Shown piece by piece: positions 1 to 12,185 of a stretch of 64,000 nt of DNA. A program made the translations under genes and the position numbers. A model generated the notes under the pieces. That model saw nothing but the letters and a program-made list of their open reading frames with translations, searched no databases and had not been told where the DNA came from. Origin of the DNA: Paracoccaceae bacterium. Lineage in GTDB: Bacteria; Pseudomonadota; Alphaproteobacteria; Rhodobacterales; Rhodobacteraceae. The stretch covers positions 62,001-126,000 of the forward strand of contig WRPH01000001.1 in assembly GCA_009773375.1 (NCBI GenBank), read 5' to 3'. The stretch's first letter is position 1; each line of letters opens with the position of its first letter.

Positions 1-134
1 CCGGCTTCACATGATCGCCGACCATATCCAGTATCTCGGCCGCCACCCGGCCCGCAGCGCGCATGCCTGCAAAATCCGCGTCTTCATAGATGCGGATACC
101 GTCTTTGGTGACGCGGCCTCGGATATCTTCCATG
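1..134 (-). CDS. map: type I methionine aminopeptidase, N-terminal fragment (runs off window)
   Basis: Reverse strand from 134 translates as MEDIRGRVTKDGIRIYEDADFAGMRAAGRVAAEILDMVGDHVKP, typical MetAP start. Confidence 0.8.
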
Positions 135-274
135 CGTAATCCTCTGGTTTGGCTCTAAATAGGCGATGCATCCCGGCTTGGCCAGAGGCCGAAACGTCGC
201 CGATTGCCGCGCGAAGGGCTTTGAAACCCGCCAATCGCGGCCTATACCCAGCAAAACAGCCGCAGGAGCCCGCC

Positions 275-994
275 ATGACCAACCCAACCGCCGCCATGCT
301 GGTGATCGGCGACGAAATCCTTTCGGGCCGCACCCGCGATTCCAACCTGCATTATCTGGCCTGCGAGCTGACCAAGCACGGCATCCGGCTGGCCGAGGCC
401 CGCATCGTCGCCGATGATCACGCTGAAATCGTTGCCGCCGTGAACGCTCTGCGCGGCAAATATGACCATCTGTTCACCTCGGGCGGCATTGGCCCGACCC
501 ATGACGACATCACCGCTGACGCGATTGCCGATGCCTTCGGCGCGCCCATCGGCCCGCGCGCCGATGCGATGGCTTTGCTGGCGGCGCATTACGAACGCCA
601 GAACGTGCCGTTCAACGAAAGCCGCCAGCGCATGGCGCGCATTCCTGACGGTGCCAGCCTGATCGACAACCCGGTGTCCATCGCCCCCGGCTTCACGCTT
701 GGCAACGTGCATGTCATGGCCGGCGTCCCCCGTATCTTCGAGGCGATGCTGGCTTCGGTGCTGCCAACGCTGACCGGCGGCGCCCCCCTGCTGTCGCAAA
801 CCCTGCGGCTGATGCGGGGCGAAGGCGAGATTGCCGCCGATTTCGGCGCGCTGGCCGCCGAATTTCCCGATCTGTCGATGGGGTCTTACCCGTTCACCAT
901 GAACGGCGCTTATGGCACCAATCTGGTGATCCGCGGCACCGATCCGGCACGGGTTGATGCCGCCATGCTGCGGTTGACGGCACTGTTCGGATGA
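275..994 (+). CDS. competence/damage-inducible (CinA/MoCF-type) molybdopterin-binding domain protein
   Basis: MTNPTAAMLVIGDEILSGRTRDSN...GGIGPTHDDITADA motif. Confidence 0.85.
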   Translation: MTNPTAAMLVIGDEILSGRTRDSNLHYLACELTKHGIRLAEARIVADDHAEIVAAVNALRGKYDHLFTSGGIGPTHDDITADAIADAFGAPIGPRADAMALLAAHYERQNVPFNESRQRMARIPDGASLIDNPVSIAPGFTLGNVHVMAGVPRIFEAMLASVLPTLTGGAPLLSQTLRLMRGEGEIAADFGALAAEFPDLSMGSYPFTMNGAYGTNLVIRGTDPARVDAAMLRLTALFG

Positions 995-1713
995 CCCCCG
1001 ACGCTTTGTTCCCCAACGCCCTGTTCGCGGTGATGGAGGCAACCTGGCCCGCCGCATCCGTGCAGCAGGTCGGGCCGTGGCTGATCCGCGAAGGTAAAGG
1101 CGGCGGCAAGCGGGTTTCTGCGGCAACCGCCCTGCCCGGTTGGCAGCCCGATGATATTGCACAGGCGGAAACCGCGATGGCCGCGCTGAACCAGCCCGCG
1201 CTGTTCCTGATCCGGCGCGGCGAGGATGCGCTGGACGCCGCACTTGCTGCACGCGGCTATCGCATCGTCGATCCGGTGGTGGCTTACGCCGCTCCGGTGG
1301 CTGCCTTGGTGCAGACGCCCGACCATATGGCGACCTTTCCGCATTGGCCGCCAATGGCCATCGCCGCCGATCTGTGGGCCGAAGGCGGTATCGGCCCCGC
1401 CCGCCTTGCCGTCATGCAGCGCGTTGCTGGCCCGAAAACCGTCATTCTTGGCCGCGCGGGTGATCGCGCATCCGGCGCGGCTTTCGTCGCCATTCACCAC
1501 GCCACCGCCATGCTGCACGCGCTGGAGGTGACACCCGCCCAGCGTCGGCAAGGTTCCGCGCACAATATCTTGCGGGCCGCAGCCATTTGGGCGCAAGAAA
1601 ATGGGGCGGAAACCCTGTCTCTGGTCGTCACTTCGGCCAATGCCGCGGCGCGCAGGCTTTATGCTTCTTTTGGCATGCAGGTTGTGGGAAGCTATCACTA
1701 TCGACAGAAATGA
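991..1713 (+). CDS. GNAT family N-acetyltransferase
   Basis: C-terminal QRRQGSAHNILRAAAIWAQENGAETLSLVVTSANAAARRLYASFGM; ATGA overlap with upstream gene. Confidence 0.8.
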   Translation: MTPDALFPNALFAVMEATWPAASVQQVGPWLIREGKGGGKRVSAATALPGWQPDDIAQAETAMAALNQPALFLIRRGEDALDAALAARGYRIVDPVVAYAAPVAALVQTPDHMATFPHWPPMAIAADLWAEGGIGPARLAVMQRVAGPKTVILGRAGDRASGAAFVAIHHATAMLHALEVTPAQRRQGSAHNILRAAAIWAQENGAETLSLVVTSANAAARRLYASFGMQVVGSYHYRQK

Positions 1714-1734
1714 GCCCAGCAGAGGCCAAAGCAG

Positions 1735-2733
1735 GTGAAAACGCAGTCGCTCCGGATGACCAAGGCCCTGATCGCTGCAGGAATGTTTGCCGCTGCGCCC
1801 GTGCTTGTGGCTCCGCTTCGCGCCGCAGCGCTGGAGCTTCACTTCCCCGGCCCTGCTGAAGCCACCGCCCAGCGCCGCGAAGCCGCCACCTCTTTCCGGC
1901 TGCCGATTGGCGCTTACCTGCATGGCAGCATGGCGACCGAATTCACCGAAGGCGCGCTGGATCAAGCTGCGTGGCGGGTTGCGGTGCCACTCTCAACCCT
2001 TGAATTGCTGCACGCCTTACGCGATCAGATCACTGCCGCCGGGTTCAAGGTGATCTTTGAATGCGAAACCCAAGCCTGTGGCGGCTTTGATTTCCGCTAT
2101 GCCACCGACGTCCTGCCCGAACCCGACATGCACATCGACCTTGGCGATTTCCGCTATCTTGCCGCCAGCAAGCCCGGCCCCGATGGCACCGAATATCTGA
2201 ACCTTCTGGTCAGCCGGTCACCGCAAGACCGCTTCGTGCAACTGACCCGCATCGGCGGTTCTGGTGCTCAGCTGACCGCCTCCACCAAGGCCACGCTGCA
2301 ACCGGCGAAACCGCAAAGCTTCGCCCTGCCGTTGCCGCCCGCACCTTCGGAAAACACCGACCTTGCCCCGCAACTCGCCACCGGCTTGCCTTTGGTGCTG
2401 GAGGATCTGATCTTTGCCTCCGGCAGCGCCGATCTTGCGGCGGGCGACTATGCCTCGCTGCGCGATCTGGCCGCATGGCTACGCGCCAATCCGGGCCAAA
2501 GCCTGACTCTGGTCGGCCACACCGATGCCTCGGGGGCCTTGGCCAACAACATAGCCCTGTCCAAACAGCGCGCCGCCAGCGTCCGCCGCGCCTTGATCAA
2601 GCAGTTCGACATCCCTGCTGCACAGATTGCCTCCAACGGCGTCGGCCCGCTGTCCCCCCGCGACAGCAACCTGACCGAAACCGGGCGGCAGAAAAACAGA
2701 AGGGTCGAGGTTTTTACAACCCCGACCCAGTAA
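1735..2733 (+). CDS. OmpA family outer membrane protein
   Basis: Signal peptide-like N-terminus; C-terminal LTLVGHTDASGALANNIALSKQRAASVRRALI...TGRQKNRRVEVF. Confidence 0.85.
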   Translation: MKTQSLRMTKALIAAGMFAAAPVLVAPLRAAALELHFPGPAEATAQRREAATSFRLPIGAYLHGSMATEFTEGALDQAAWRVAVPLSTLELLHALRDQITAAGFKVIFECETQACGGFDFRYATDVLPEPDMHIDLGDFRYLAASKPGPDGTEYLNLLVSRSPQDRFVQLTRIGGSGAQLTASTKATLQPAKPQSFALPLPPAPSENTDLAPQLATGLPLVLEDLIFASGSADLAAGDYASLRDLAAWLRANPGQSLTLVGHTDASGALANNIALSKQRAASVRRALIKQFDIPAAQIASNGVGPLSPRDSNLTETGRQKNRRVEVFTTPTQ

Positions 2734-2755
2734 CAATCGCACCTTCGCAGAAATC

Positions 2756-3661
2756 TCACCAGCTGTCGGGGCCCTTGTCGATATAACGCCGGGCGAGAAA
2801 ATCAATGAACGCCCGCACCTTGGGTTGGGTGAACCGCCCCGGCGGATACACCGCGTAGATCCCCAGCGTTTCCACCGGCAGACCCGGAATCGCCTCTTCG
2901 ACCAGCCCCTGCTTCATCGCATCCGCATAGAGGAACGATGGCAGATACGCGATCCCCAGCCCCGACACCGCCGCGTTCAGCAGCGATTGGCCGTCATTCA
3001 CCGTCAGCCAGCCCGCCGTGCGCACCTGCCGCTTTTCCCCCGAAGGCGCGGTGACTTTCCAGACGTTGCCATTGGCCTGATTCGAATAATGCAGCAGCTT
3101 GTGGTCGTTCAGATCGTCGATCTTCATCGGACGACCGTATTTCTGGAAATACGACGGGCTGCCGATCATCCGCTTGGTGGTATCGGTCAGCTTGCGTGCC
3201 CGCAGACTGCTGTCTTCCAGATCGCCAACGCGAATGGCCATATCAAAGCCCTCGCTGATCAGTTCGACATAGCGGTTGTTCAGCACCATGTTCACCGTGA
3301 TATCCGGGTATTCCAGCAGGAAATCCCCCAAAATCGGCGACAGCAGGTTCACCCCGAAATCGGTGGCAACCGAAATCCGCAGCAGCCCCGACGGCGCGGA
3401 TTGCATCGAGGTCACCAGCGCATCGGCCTCCCCCGCATCGTTCAGCACGCGGCGGGCGCGGTCATAATAAGCAAGGCCGATCTCGGTAGGCGAGACGCGG
3501 CGGGTGGTTCGGTTCAGAAGCCGCGCGCCAAGGCGGGCCTCCAGCGCAGAGACGTGTTTCGAAACGGCAGATTTCGAAATCCCCATCTTCTTCGCAGCAT
3601 CGGTGAAGCCGCCTTGGTCTACGACCGTAGCAAAAGCTTCCATTTCAGTCAGTCGGTCCAT
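2756..3661 (-). CDS. LysR family transcriptional regulator
   Basis: MDRLTEMEAFATVVDQGGFTDAAKKMGISKSAVSKHVSALEARLGARLLNRTTRRVSPTE HTH; start chosen inside longer ORF. Confidence 0.9.
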   Translation of the reverse strand: MDRLTEMEAFATVVDQGGFTDAAKKMGISKSAVSKHVSALEARLGARLLNRTTRRVSPTEIGLAYYDRARRVLNDAGEADALVTSMQSAPSGLLRISVATDFGVNLLSPILGDFLLEYPDITVNMVLNNRYVELISEGFDMAIRVGDLEDSSLRARKLTDTTKRMIGSPSYFQKYGRPMKIDDLNDHKLLHYSNQANGNVWKVTAPSGEKRQVRTAGWLTVNDGQSLLNAAVSGLGIAYLPSFLYADAMKQGLVEEAIPGLPVETLGIYAVYPPGRFTQPKVRAFIDFLARRYIDKGPDSW

Positions 3662-3760
3662 TTGTTTCCCCAAGCGAGCAGAGTGGGCAGATAGGACCTT
3701 ATTGATCGTCAAATCAGGCAGGATCGGGGCGAGGCTGCGTCCTATCCGGGGTATTCCACC

Positions 3761-4678
3761 TTATCGTTCAACCAGAGGAAACGCTGACTCTTCTTCGCCG
3801 AGCCGGAATTTATCGCCCGGAATCCGCAAGATAAGGTTCGGATCAATGCAAATCGCCTGCCAGACGTCCCACAGGCTGGCGTGCCCCACGCCAAAAAAGT
3901 TACCGTCCCGCTGTTCCAGCATATCGGTCATGATCTGAAAATGGATATGCGCCGCCCAGCCGCCGTTTTCATGCCAATCGCCCAGATGCGCGATCAACTG
4001 CCCCGGCTGCACCTGATCGCCCACCGCCAGCAATTCCGGCAGGCTGCCTGCCAGATGACCATACAGCGTATAAAACCGCGCCCCCGCCGCCTCGTGCTGC
4101 AAGATCAGCGCGTGGCCGTAATCCAGCGGGTCGGCCTGATAGGTCAGATGCAGCACCTTGCCTGCCAAGGGCGCATAAACCGGGGTGCCCGCAGGGGCGA
4201 ACACATCAATTCCGGTATGAATCGTGCGGCGTTCAGGGCTGGCGGCATCGGCGAACTGTGCCGTCTGATACACCGTGCGCGGTTCGGCATAAGCCCCCAG
4301 ACCATAATCCACCCCCTGCCCCGCAAACCACGCATCAAACGCCCGATCCGAAAATGCCGGCATCTCGGGCAATTGCCCCGCCGTCAGCAGCGCCAGCGTT
4401 TTCGCCTGCGCCGGGTCGGGGCGAAACAGCAATTCCGGCTGCATCTGTGCCAGATGCGCCCGCACCGCCGCCTCTGCCTCCACCGCAGGCAAGCCCCGCC
4501 CGCGCCGCATCACCGCGCGCAACAGCCCCTGATCCACCGCCAACAGCCGCGCGCGGGTTTCATCGTCACACCCCGCCAGCACTGCGGCCAGATCAAGTTC
4601 GGGCCGTGCCGCCGCCAGCCGCCGCAGCGCTGCATACAGATCGGTCTGGCCCGCCATTTCCGTGGTGATGCTTATCAT
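3761..4678 (-). CDS. M23 family peptidoglycan DD-metallopeptidase
   Basis: HTGIDVFAPAGTPVYAPLAGKV...YTLYGHLAGSLPELLAVGDQVQPGQLIAHLGDWHENGGWAAHIHFQI; start could be upstream to 4771. Confidence 0.8.
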   Translation of the reverse strand: MISITTEMAGQTDLYAALRRLAAARPELDLAAVLAGCDDETRARLLAVDQGLLRAVMRRGRGLPAVEAEAAVRAHLAQMQPELLFRPDPAQAKTLALLTAGQLPEMPAFSDRAFDAWFAGQGVDYGLGAYAEPRTVYQTAQFADAASPERRTIHTGIDVFAPAGTPVYAPLAGKVLHLTYQADPLDYGHALILQHEAAGARFYTLYGHLAGSLPELLAVGDQVQPGQLIAHLGDWHENGGWAAHIHFQIMTDMLEQRDGNFFGVGHASLWDVWQAICIDPNLILRIPGDKFRLGEEESAFPLVER

Positions 4679-4812
4679 GCCTTGCTCCGTGATTTTCGCC
4701 AGAATGATGCGATCTGCCGCAAGTTTGCAATTGCCCGCAGCAAAGGCTTGCCCGATGCCCATTGCCAGCATATCGCTTTATCGAAGTAATCCCGGCAGCA
4801 AAGCGTGCAAAA

Positions 4813-5433
4813 ATGTCTTCGATTTTCCGTGTTATAGCGTGTCTTCCGCTGGTGCTGGCCGCTTGCGTCGGCGGAACCGGCTTTACCTCGTCCCGCGCGG
4901 CCCCGGTGCTTGGCGGCGCGATGCAGGTCGGCGTGCCGCCCGGCTATTGCATCGATGGCAAGGCCAGCCGCGAAACCCGCAACGGCGCGGTGATCCTGAT
5001 GGGGCGCTGCACAGATGCGATGAAGGCCAAACCGGCGTTGATTTCCGTATCGGTCGGCCAGGCCGGATCGGGCGGGGTGATGACCGCAGGCGGCCCCGCC
5101 TTGGCCGCGTTCTTCACTTCGGCGCAAGGACGTGCAACCCTGTCACGCGATGGCAGGGCCAAAGATATCAAAGTGCTAGAAGCGCTTGGTTCTGGCGACG
5201 CCTTCTTGCTGCACCTGCAAGACCGCACGGTTGGCGAATATTGGCGCGCAGTGGTCAGCATCAAGGGGCGTCTGGTAACGATTTCCACCACCGGAACCGC
5301 CGAGGTGCCGCTGCCGCCAAAAGACGGTCGCGCCTTGCTGGAAACCACGCTGAAAGCGCTGCGCAGCGCCAATGTCGGAACAGACACAGCGGCTGTTGCG
5401 GCACCCGCAAGCGCGCCCCCCGGCGGCGCATGA
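4813..5433 (+). CDS. hypothetical lipoprotein-like exported protein
   Basis: Intact ORF MSSIFRVIACLPLVLAACVGG with lipobox-like LAAC. Confidence 0.6.
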   Translation: MSSIFRVIACLPLVLAACVGGTGFTSSRAAPVLGGAMQVGVPPGYCIDGKASRETRNGAVILMGRCTDAMKAKPALISVSVGQAGSGGVMTAGGPALAAFFTSAQGRATLSRDGRAKDIKVLEALGSGDAFLLHLQDRTVGEYWRAVVSIKGRLVTISTTGTAEVPLPPKDGRALLETTLKALRSANVGTDTAAVAAPASAPPGGA

Positions 5434-5573
5434 CGCAACGTCAAAGAGACAGCACCAGACTTCCGCAAGCCGGGCATGCCTTCGGGGTGGAGTCTTGACG
5501 AATTTCCGGCAATAACAGAATCGTTTCCATTGCTTCAACAATGGCATGTAACGAGAGATACAGGTTAGGCTTC

Positions 5574-6347
5574 ATGGCAGGGCGGATGACGGGTTTCGTT
5601 GATAGACTGCTGCACAAACGGATGTTGCGCCGCTGGGGCGAGGCAGGCGATGCCGCCGCCACAGCGGATCTTGATACCCTGCGTTCATTCCGCACCCGCG
5701 CCCGCGCCCTACGCCGCAACCTTGACCGGGTGATCCATCAGGCCGAACACCGTCTGGCGCTGCCGGTGATCGGCTCGAACATCATCCGCAAGCCGATGGG
5801 TACCGATTGGGCATGGCGGCCCCAGTTGTGGAAAGGCCCGATCCCGGTGCCCGGTTTTGCCAGCGTGCCCGGCAAGGCCGCGATCTATGACGGCGCCACA
5901 ATCTTCCACGACTGCCGCCGCTCTGAACTGACCGTCCGCCAGATCCGCAACACCCGCGAGGCCGATATCGCCCCGTTCGGCTTTCGGATGGACGTGTTCC
6001 GCTTTGACGGCTCGTTCCTGTCGCTGGTCGTCGATCTGCCGGAAGACGCCGCGCGCGGGCTGAAGCAAAAGCACGTCATCCGCATGGACGTCATCGTTGA
6101 AATGGAAAAGCCGCTGGAAATCTTCGCCCGGCTGAACATCAAACACGGCCCCAACATCGAGCAGATCGTCCGCGAACTGCCGCTGAACGAAGAAGACGTG
6201 ATGGTGGAATTCGACCTCGCCTATTCGAAAATGAACGAAAAGCGGGTGGAGAAGCTGTGGGTCGATCTGATCTTCGAAGGCCCCGAGATGAACCAGATCA
6301 TCCTGCGCGACGTCACCTTCAGCCGCCGCCCGCGCGCCGAACTATGA
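5574..6347 (+). CDS. DUF6478-like conserved protein (Rhodobacteraceae type)
   Basis: Intact 257-268 aa ORF, coding-like; family name from memory; alternative start 5541. Confidence 0.6.
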   Translation: MAGRMTGFVDRLLHKRMLRRWGEAGDAAATADLDTLRSFRTRARALRRNLDRVIHQAEHRLALPVIGSNIIRKPMGTDWAWRPQLWKGPIPVPGFASVPGKAAIYDGATIFHDCRRSELTVRQIRNTREADIAPFGFRMDVFRFDGSFLSLVVDLPEDAARGLKQKHVIRMDVIVEMEKPLEIFARLNIKHGPNIEQIVRELPLNEEDVMVEFDLAYSKMNEKRVEKLWVDLIFEGPEMNQIILRDVTFSRRPRAEL

Positions 6348-6730
6348 GGCTTCAGATGTCCGACACCAAACTCACCAAAACCCGCATCCGCGCCGGCCTG
6401 TGGGAAGGCGTGTTGACCGGGGCCACCGGCGAACCGGCACTGGATGTGCTGCATCTGGAACAGCCGCTGCCCGGCGTCAACGTTTCGGCCATCCCCGATC
6501 GCCCCGGCGAATTCGCCGTGCAAGTGCCGATCCCGACGCAGGTGCTGACCGAAGGCGTGCAGACCTTCCTGATCCGCAACCGCGCGACGGGCGAGAAACT
6601 GGCGCATTTCACCATCATCACCGGCGTCGCGATGGAGGATGACCTGCGCGCCGAAGTCGATCTGCTTCGCGCCGAACTTGACATGCTGAAACGTGCTTTC
6701 CGCCGCCATTGCCTTGAAACGGCGATGTAA
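6344..6730 (+). CDS. conserved hypothetical protein with C-terminal coiled-coil-like tail
   Basis: ATGA overlap with previous ORF; DLRAEVDLLRAELDMLKRAFRRHCLE heptad-like. Confidence 0.6.
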   Translation: MRLQMSDTKLTKTRIRAGLWEGVLTGATGEPALDVLHLEQPLPGVNVSAIPDRPGEFAVQVPIPTQVLTEGVQTFLIRNRATGEKLAHFTIITGVAMEDDLRAEVDLLRAELDMLKRAFRRHCLETAM

Positions 6731-6805
6731 CCTAAGCTTCTGATTTCAAATAATTGCTGCGCAGCGAAACCGCAGAAAATTCCCGGTTTCGCCGCGCAGA
6801 AAAAC

Positions 6806-9226
6806 TCACGCCGGCAGCACCGCAGCCACCATAGAAATCTCGACCGTCAGCGGCAAATCCGCCGCCGATTGCCCCAGCTCGATGCCATAGCGACCGGCCT
6901 CTACCACCCAAGCCTGCCGCTCGACGCAGAACCACGCGAAATCGCGCGGGCTCAGGCCCAGCACCACCCGCCGCACCTCGCCCGGCCCAAGATGCACCTT
7001 CGCAAAAGCCTTCAACTCCCGCGTTGGCCGCTCCACCGCAGCCGCCACCGGGTTGACATAACACTGCAACACCGTGCTGCCCGCCCGGTCCCCGACGTTG
7101 CGCACAGTCACCGCAACTTCCATGCCGTCAATCGCCAGATCACCCACCTCGAACCGGGTATAGGACAGCCCGAAGCCAAACGGAAACAGCGGCGGCGTGC
7201 CCATCCGGTCGGCGTGGCGGTAGCCGATGAATACGCCCTCCTCATAGCGCACGCGCCCGTCAAGCCCCGGATAAATCTCGGGATCTTGCGTCTGCGTCAC
7301 GCCATCCTGCCACCGCGCCGGGAAGGTTTGCGGCAAACGCCCGCCCGGTTCCGCGCCCAGCAACACATCTGCAATCGCATTGCCCGCCTCTTGCCCCGGA
7401 TACCACGCCTGCAGCACCGCCGCGACCGAGCCCAGCCACGGCATTTCCACCGGCCCGCCGGTTTGCAGCACCACCACCGTCTTCGGGTTCACCGCCGCAA
7501 CCGCCGCAACCAATTCCGCCTGCCGACCCGGCAGCGCAATTCCCGGCAGATCGGCACCTTCGGTATCCCACGAGGCATCACGCCCCACAAACAGCACCGC
7601 CACATCTGCGGCCTTTGCCACGGCCACCGCTTCGGCAATCTCGGCATCGCCCGCAGGCAGGCCCAGCCCCAGCGCCAACGCCGAAAACGCCAACACCTCT
7701 GACTGACCCGAGGCGAATTCTATTTCAATATCATAGCCTTGCCCGGCCACCATCGGCACGTCGGCCAGAACCTCATCGCAACCTTCCTCAAAGAACGTCG
7801 TGCCGCGCACCCAGCTTTCCCAAGCCTCCGCCACCTGCACACCGTCCACCCGCACCCGCGCCAGCCCCGCCGCGCGCAGCCCCAGCCGCCAGACGCCGCT
7901 GGCCGTCGCCACAAACCGCGTCGTGATCCGCGCCGAGAAATGCGCCGCATTGACGCCGCCTTTCAGCTGGCCAAACCAGAAGCCTTGCGCTTCGGGCAGC
8001 ACGTCCTCCGCAACCGGATCACCCGCCAGTTCACGATTGAAAAACATTTCCATTTTCAACGGACCCGGCAGGGTCGGCTGGAATTTCGCATTGTCGCAAC
8101 CATAGGCATAGGTCACATCCGCCCCCGCCGCGACCAGCCCGTCATAGGGCGACACCCGGTAATGCGCGTTCAGCTGCGCCGACCCGCCCCCCATGATCTG
8201 CGCGGTTTTCGCGTTCGGCCCGATCACCGCGATCTTGCCACCCGCCAGCGGCAAAACCCCGTCATTCTTCAACAAAACCGCCGCTTCCGCCCCCGCGCGC
8301 CGGATCAGCGCCCGGTGTTCGGGGCGGTCATCGGCGCGTTCCGCCCAGTCAGAATGATCATCCAGCGCCCCCGTCCGGGCCATCAGCAACAGCACATTCA
8401 GCGCCCGCTGCCGCACGGTTTCCGGCGCCACGTCGCCCGCCCGCACCGCCACCAGCAGCTTTTCGCCACGGTCGCGCGACGGCCCCGGCATTTCCAGATC
8501 CAGCCCGGCATTCACCGTTGCCGCTGTCGAATGGCTACCGAACCAATCCGACATCACCACCCCGTCAAATCCCCAGTCGCCGCGCAGCACGGTGTTCAGC
8601 AACCAGCGGTGTTCACTGGTATAAATCCCACCGAGGCGGTTATAACTGCTCATCACCGCCCAACAATTCGCCCGCTTCACCGCTGCTTCGAACGGCAGCA
8701 GATAGACTTCGCGCAAGCTGCGCTCGTCGATTTCCGAAGACATCGTGGTGCGCTGAATTTCAGATTCGTTGCCGGCAAAATGCTTGATCGTCGCCGCCAC
8801 CCCCTGCGCTTGCAGCCCGGTGATGTAGCCCACCGCCAGTTCTGCCGTCAGCACCGGGTCTTCCGAATAGCACTCGAAATTCCGGCCATTGGTCTGGCTG
8901 CGCTGGATATTCACCGTCGGCGCCAGCAGCACATGCGCGCCTTTCGACTTCACCTCATCCGCCAGCGCGCCGCCGATTTCCCGCAGCAAATCCGGGTTCC
9001 AGGTTGCGCCCAAGGCAATCCCCACCGGGAAAGCCGCCGATTTCACCCCGCCAATCAGGCTGCCACCGCCGCGCGCCCCGTTCGGGCCATCGGTGACGCG
9101 CAGCTTCGGGATATTCAGCCGCTCAATTGCCGGCAGGCTCCAGAAATCTTCGCCCGACAGCAGGCTGACCTGCTCGGCCAGGGTCATCGCATCCACAAGC
9201 GAGGTGATACGGGCGGCATGGGTCAT
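6806..9226 (-). CDS. GH3 beta-glucosidase with PA14-like insert
   Basis: VLLAPTVNIQRSQTNGRNFECYSEDPVLTAELAVGYITGLQ and DGVVMSDWFGSHSTAATVNAGLDLEMPG GH3 motifs. Confidence 0.93.
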   Translation of the reverse strand: MTHAARITSLVDAMTLAEQVSLLSGEDFWSLPAIERLNIPKLRVTDGPNGARGGGSLIGGVKSAAFPVGIALGATWNPDLLREIGGALADEVKSKGAHVLLAPTVNIQRSQTNGRNFECYSEDPVLTAELAVGYITGLQAQGVAATIKHFAGNESEIQRTTMSSEIDERSLREVYLLPFEAAVKRANCWAVMSSYNRLGGIYTSEHRWLLNTVLRGDWGFDGVVMSDWFGSHSTAATVNAGLDLEMPGPSRDRGEKLLVAVRAGDVAPETVRQRALNVLLLMARTGALDDHSDWAERADDRPEHRALIRRAGAEAAVLLKNDGVLPLAGGKIAVIGPNAKTAQIMGGGSAQLNAHYRVSPYDGLVAAGADVTYAYGCDNAKFQPTLPGPLKMEMFFNRELAGDPVAEDVLPEAQGFWFGQLKGGVNAAHFSARITTRFVATASGVWRLGLRAAGLARVRVDGVQVAEAWESWVRGTTFFEEGCDEVLADVPMVAGQGYDIEIEFASGQSEVLAFSALALGLGLPAGDAEIAEAVAVAKAADVAVLFVGRDASWDTEGADLPGIALPGRQAELVAAVAAVNPKTVVVLQTGGPVEMPWLGSVAAVLQAWYPGQEAGNAIADVLLGAEPGGRLPQTFPARWQDGVTQTQDPEIYPGLDGRVRYEEGVFIGYRHADRMGTPPLFPFGFGLSYTRFEVGDLAIDGMEVAVTVRNVGDRAGSTVLQCYVNPVAAAVERPTRELKAFAKVHLGPGEVRRVVLGLSPRDFAWFCVERQAWVVEAGRYGIELGQSAADLPLTVEISMVAAVLPA

Positions 9227-9307
9227 GGCTTCCTCCGGTTTGCGCTAACATTTCTGCGCCTTGTCGGGCCGTGGCGCAACGCGATTTTGTGCAACTGGCA
9301 AGGGATG

Positions 9308-9380
9308 GTTAACGCATCGTGAAGCCGAGCATGTAACCCTATGATTCATATAGGCCCCAACTTTTGTCCACGTGCGGACA
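9308..9380 (-). repeat. composite intergenic element copy A (16-bp motif + 51 nt + GTTAAC)
   Basis: 9365-9380 TGTCCACGTGCGGACA and GTTAAC 9308-9313. Confidence 0.6.
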
Positions 9381-9411
9381 CGCCCCGCCCGTGACGCGGC
9401 GTTTCCCGTGA

Positions 9412-11457
<2,046 letters not shown>

Positions 11458-11580
11458 TGCCCACATGCGGACAGAATGTATTGTTATTGTTTTCATATAG
11501 TTATCTGACGGCATTTACCAGCTGTTAACACCTTGGCCCAGCAAGTGAGAGGTAGGGTGCGTGCTGGCACGCACCGCACC
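11458..11580 (+). repeat. composite intergenic element copy B
   Basis: 11458-11473 TGCCCACATGCGGACA, 50 nt, GTTAAC 11524-11529, then AGGTAGGGTGCGTGCTGGCACGCACC. Confidence 0.7.
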
Positions 11581-12114
11581 TTAGCCACCTGCCGCAATCA
11601 CCTCATCCATCTTCGCCTTAACAGCCCCCATCGGCTTGGCGTTCGATCCCCATGCCTGCACGAATTCCCCATCAGGCCCGATCAGCACCTTGTTGAAATT
11701 CCAGCCCGGCTCAAAACCTTGGCTGTCGCGCACCCAGGCATAGAACGGATGCACCGCGCCCTTGGCGACGTGCTGGATGGTGGTCATCGGCAAAGTCAGC
11801 TCGTAGTTCAGGTCACAGAATTCCTTCACCTCGGCTTCTGATGCCAATTCCTGATTGAAGTCATTCGACGGCACCGCCAAGATCACGGCCTTTTCGCCGT
11901 AAAGATCAGACAAAGCCTGCAAATCGGCATATTGCGGAGTGTAGCCGCACATCGAGGCGCTGTTGACCACCAGCACCGGCTTGCCGCGCCACGCGGCAGT
12001 GTCGTAGCGGCCGCCATCAATCGACTCGAACACAAAGCTCGGCGCCAGATCGGCAGCGTTGGCCTGAAACCCCAGACACATCCCGACGACTCCCAGCACT
12101 GCAGCGGATTTCAT
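11581..12114 (-). CDS. glutathione peroxidase
   Basis: VLVVNSASMCGYTPQYADLQALSDLYGEKAVILAVPSNDFNQEL (Cys-type), exported N-terminus. Confidence 0.88.
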   Translation of the reverse strand: MKSAAVLGVVGMCLGFQANAADLAPSFVFESIDGGRYDTAAWRGKPVLVVNSASMCGYTPQYADLQALSDLYGEKAVILAVPSNDFNQELASEAEVKEFCDLNYELTLPMTTIQHVAKGAVHPFYAWVRDSQGFEPGWNFNKVLIGPDGEFVQAWGSNAKPMGAVKAKMDEVIAAGG

Positions 12115-12185
12115 GGCGCTTCTCCTGTTCACGGCATCAGGTATACGCGCACAAACCAGTTTTGGATCACCCCCGCAGCAAGCCT

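Noticed and set aside
7739-9322. Long plus-strand ORF (527 aa) opposite the GH3 gene
   Set aside because: Arg/His/Gln/Pro-rich antisense translation of a clear GH3 coding gene, a typical GC-rich artefact.
9365-9380. TGTCCACGTGCGGACA as a ParB parS site
   Set aside because: Same length and CACGTG core as parS (TGTTTCACGTGAAACA), but the core is offset and the arms differ; the other two copies lack CACGTG.
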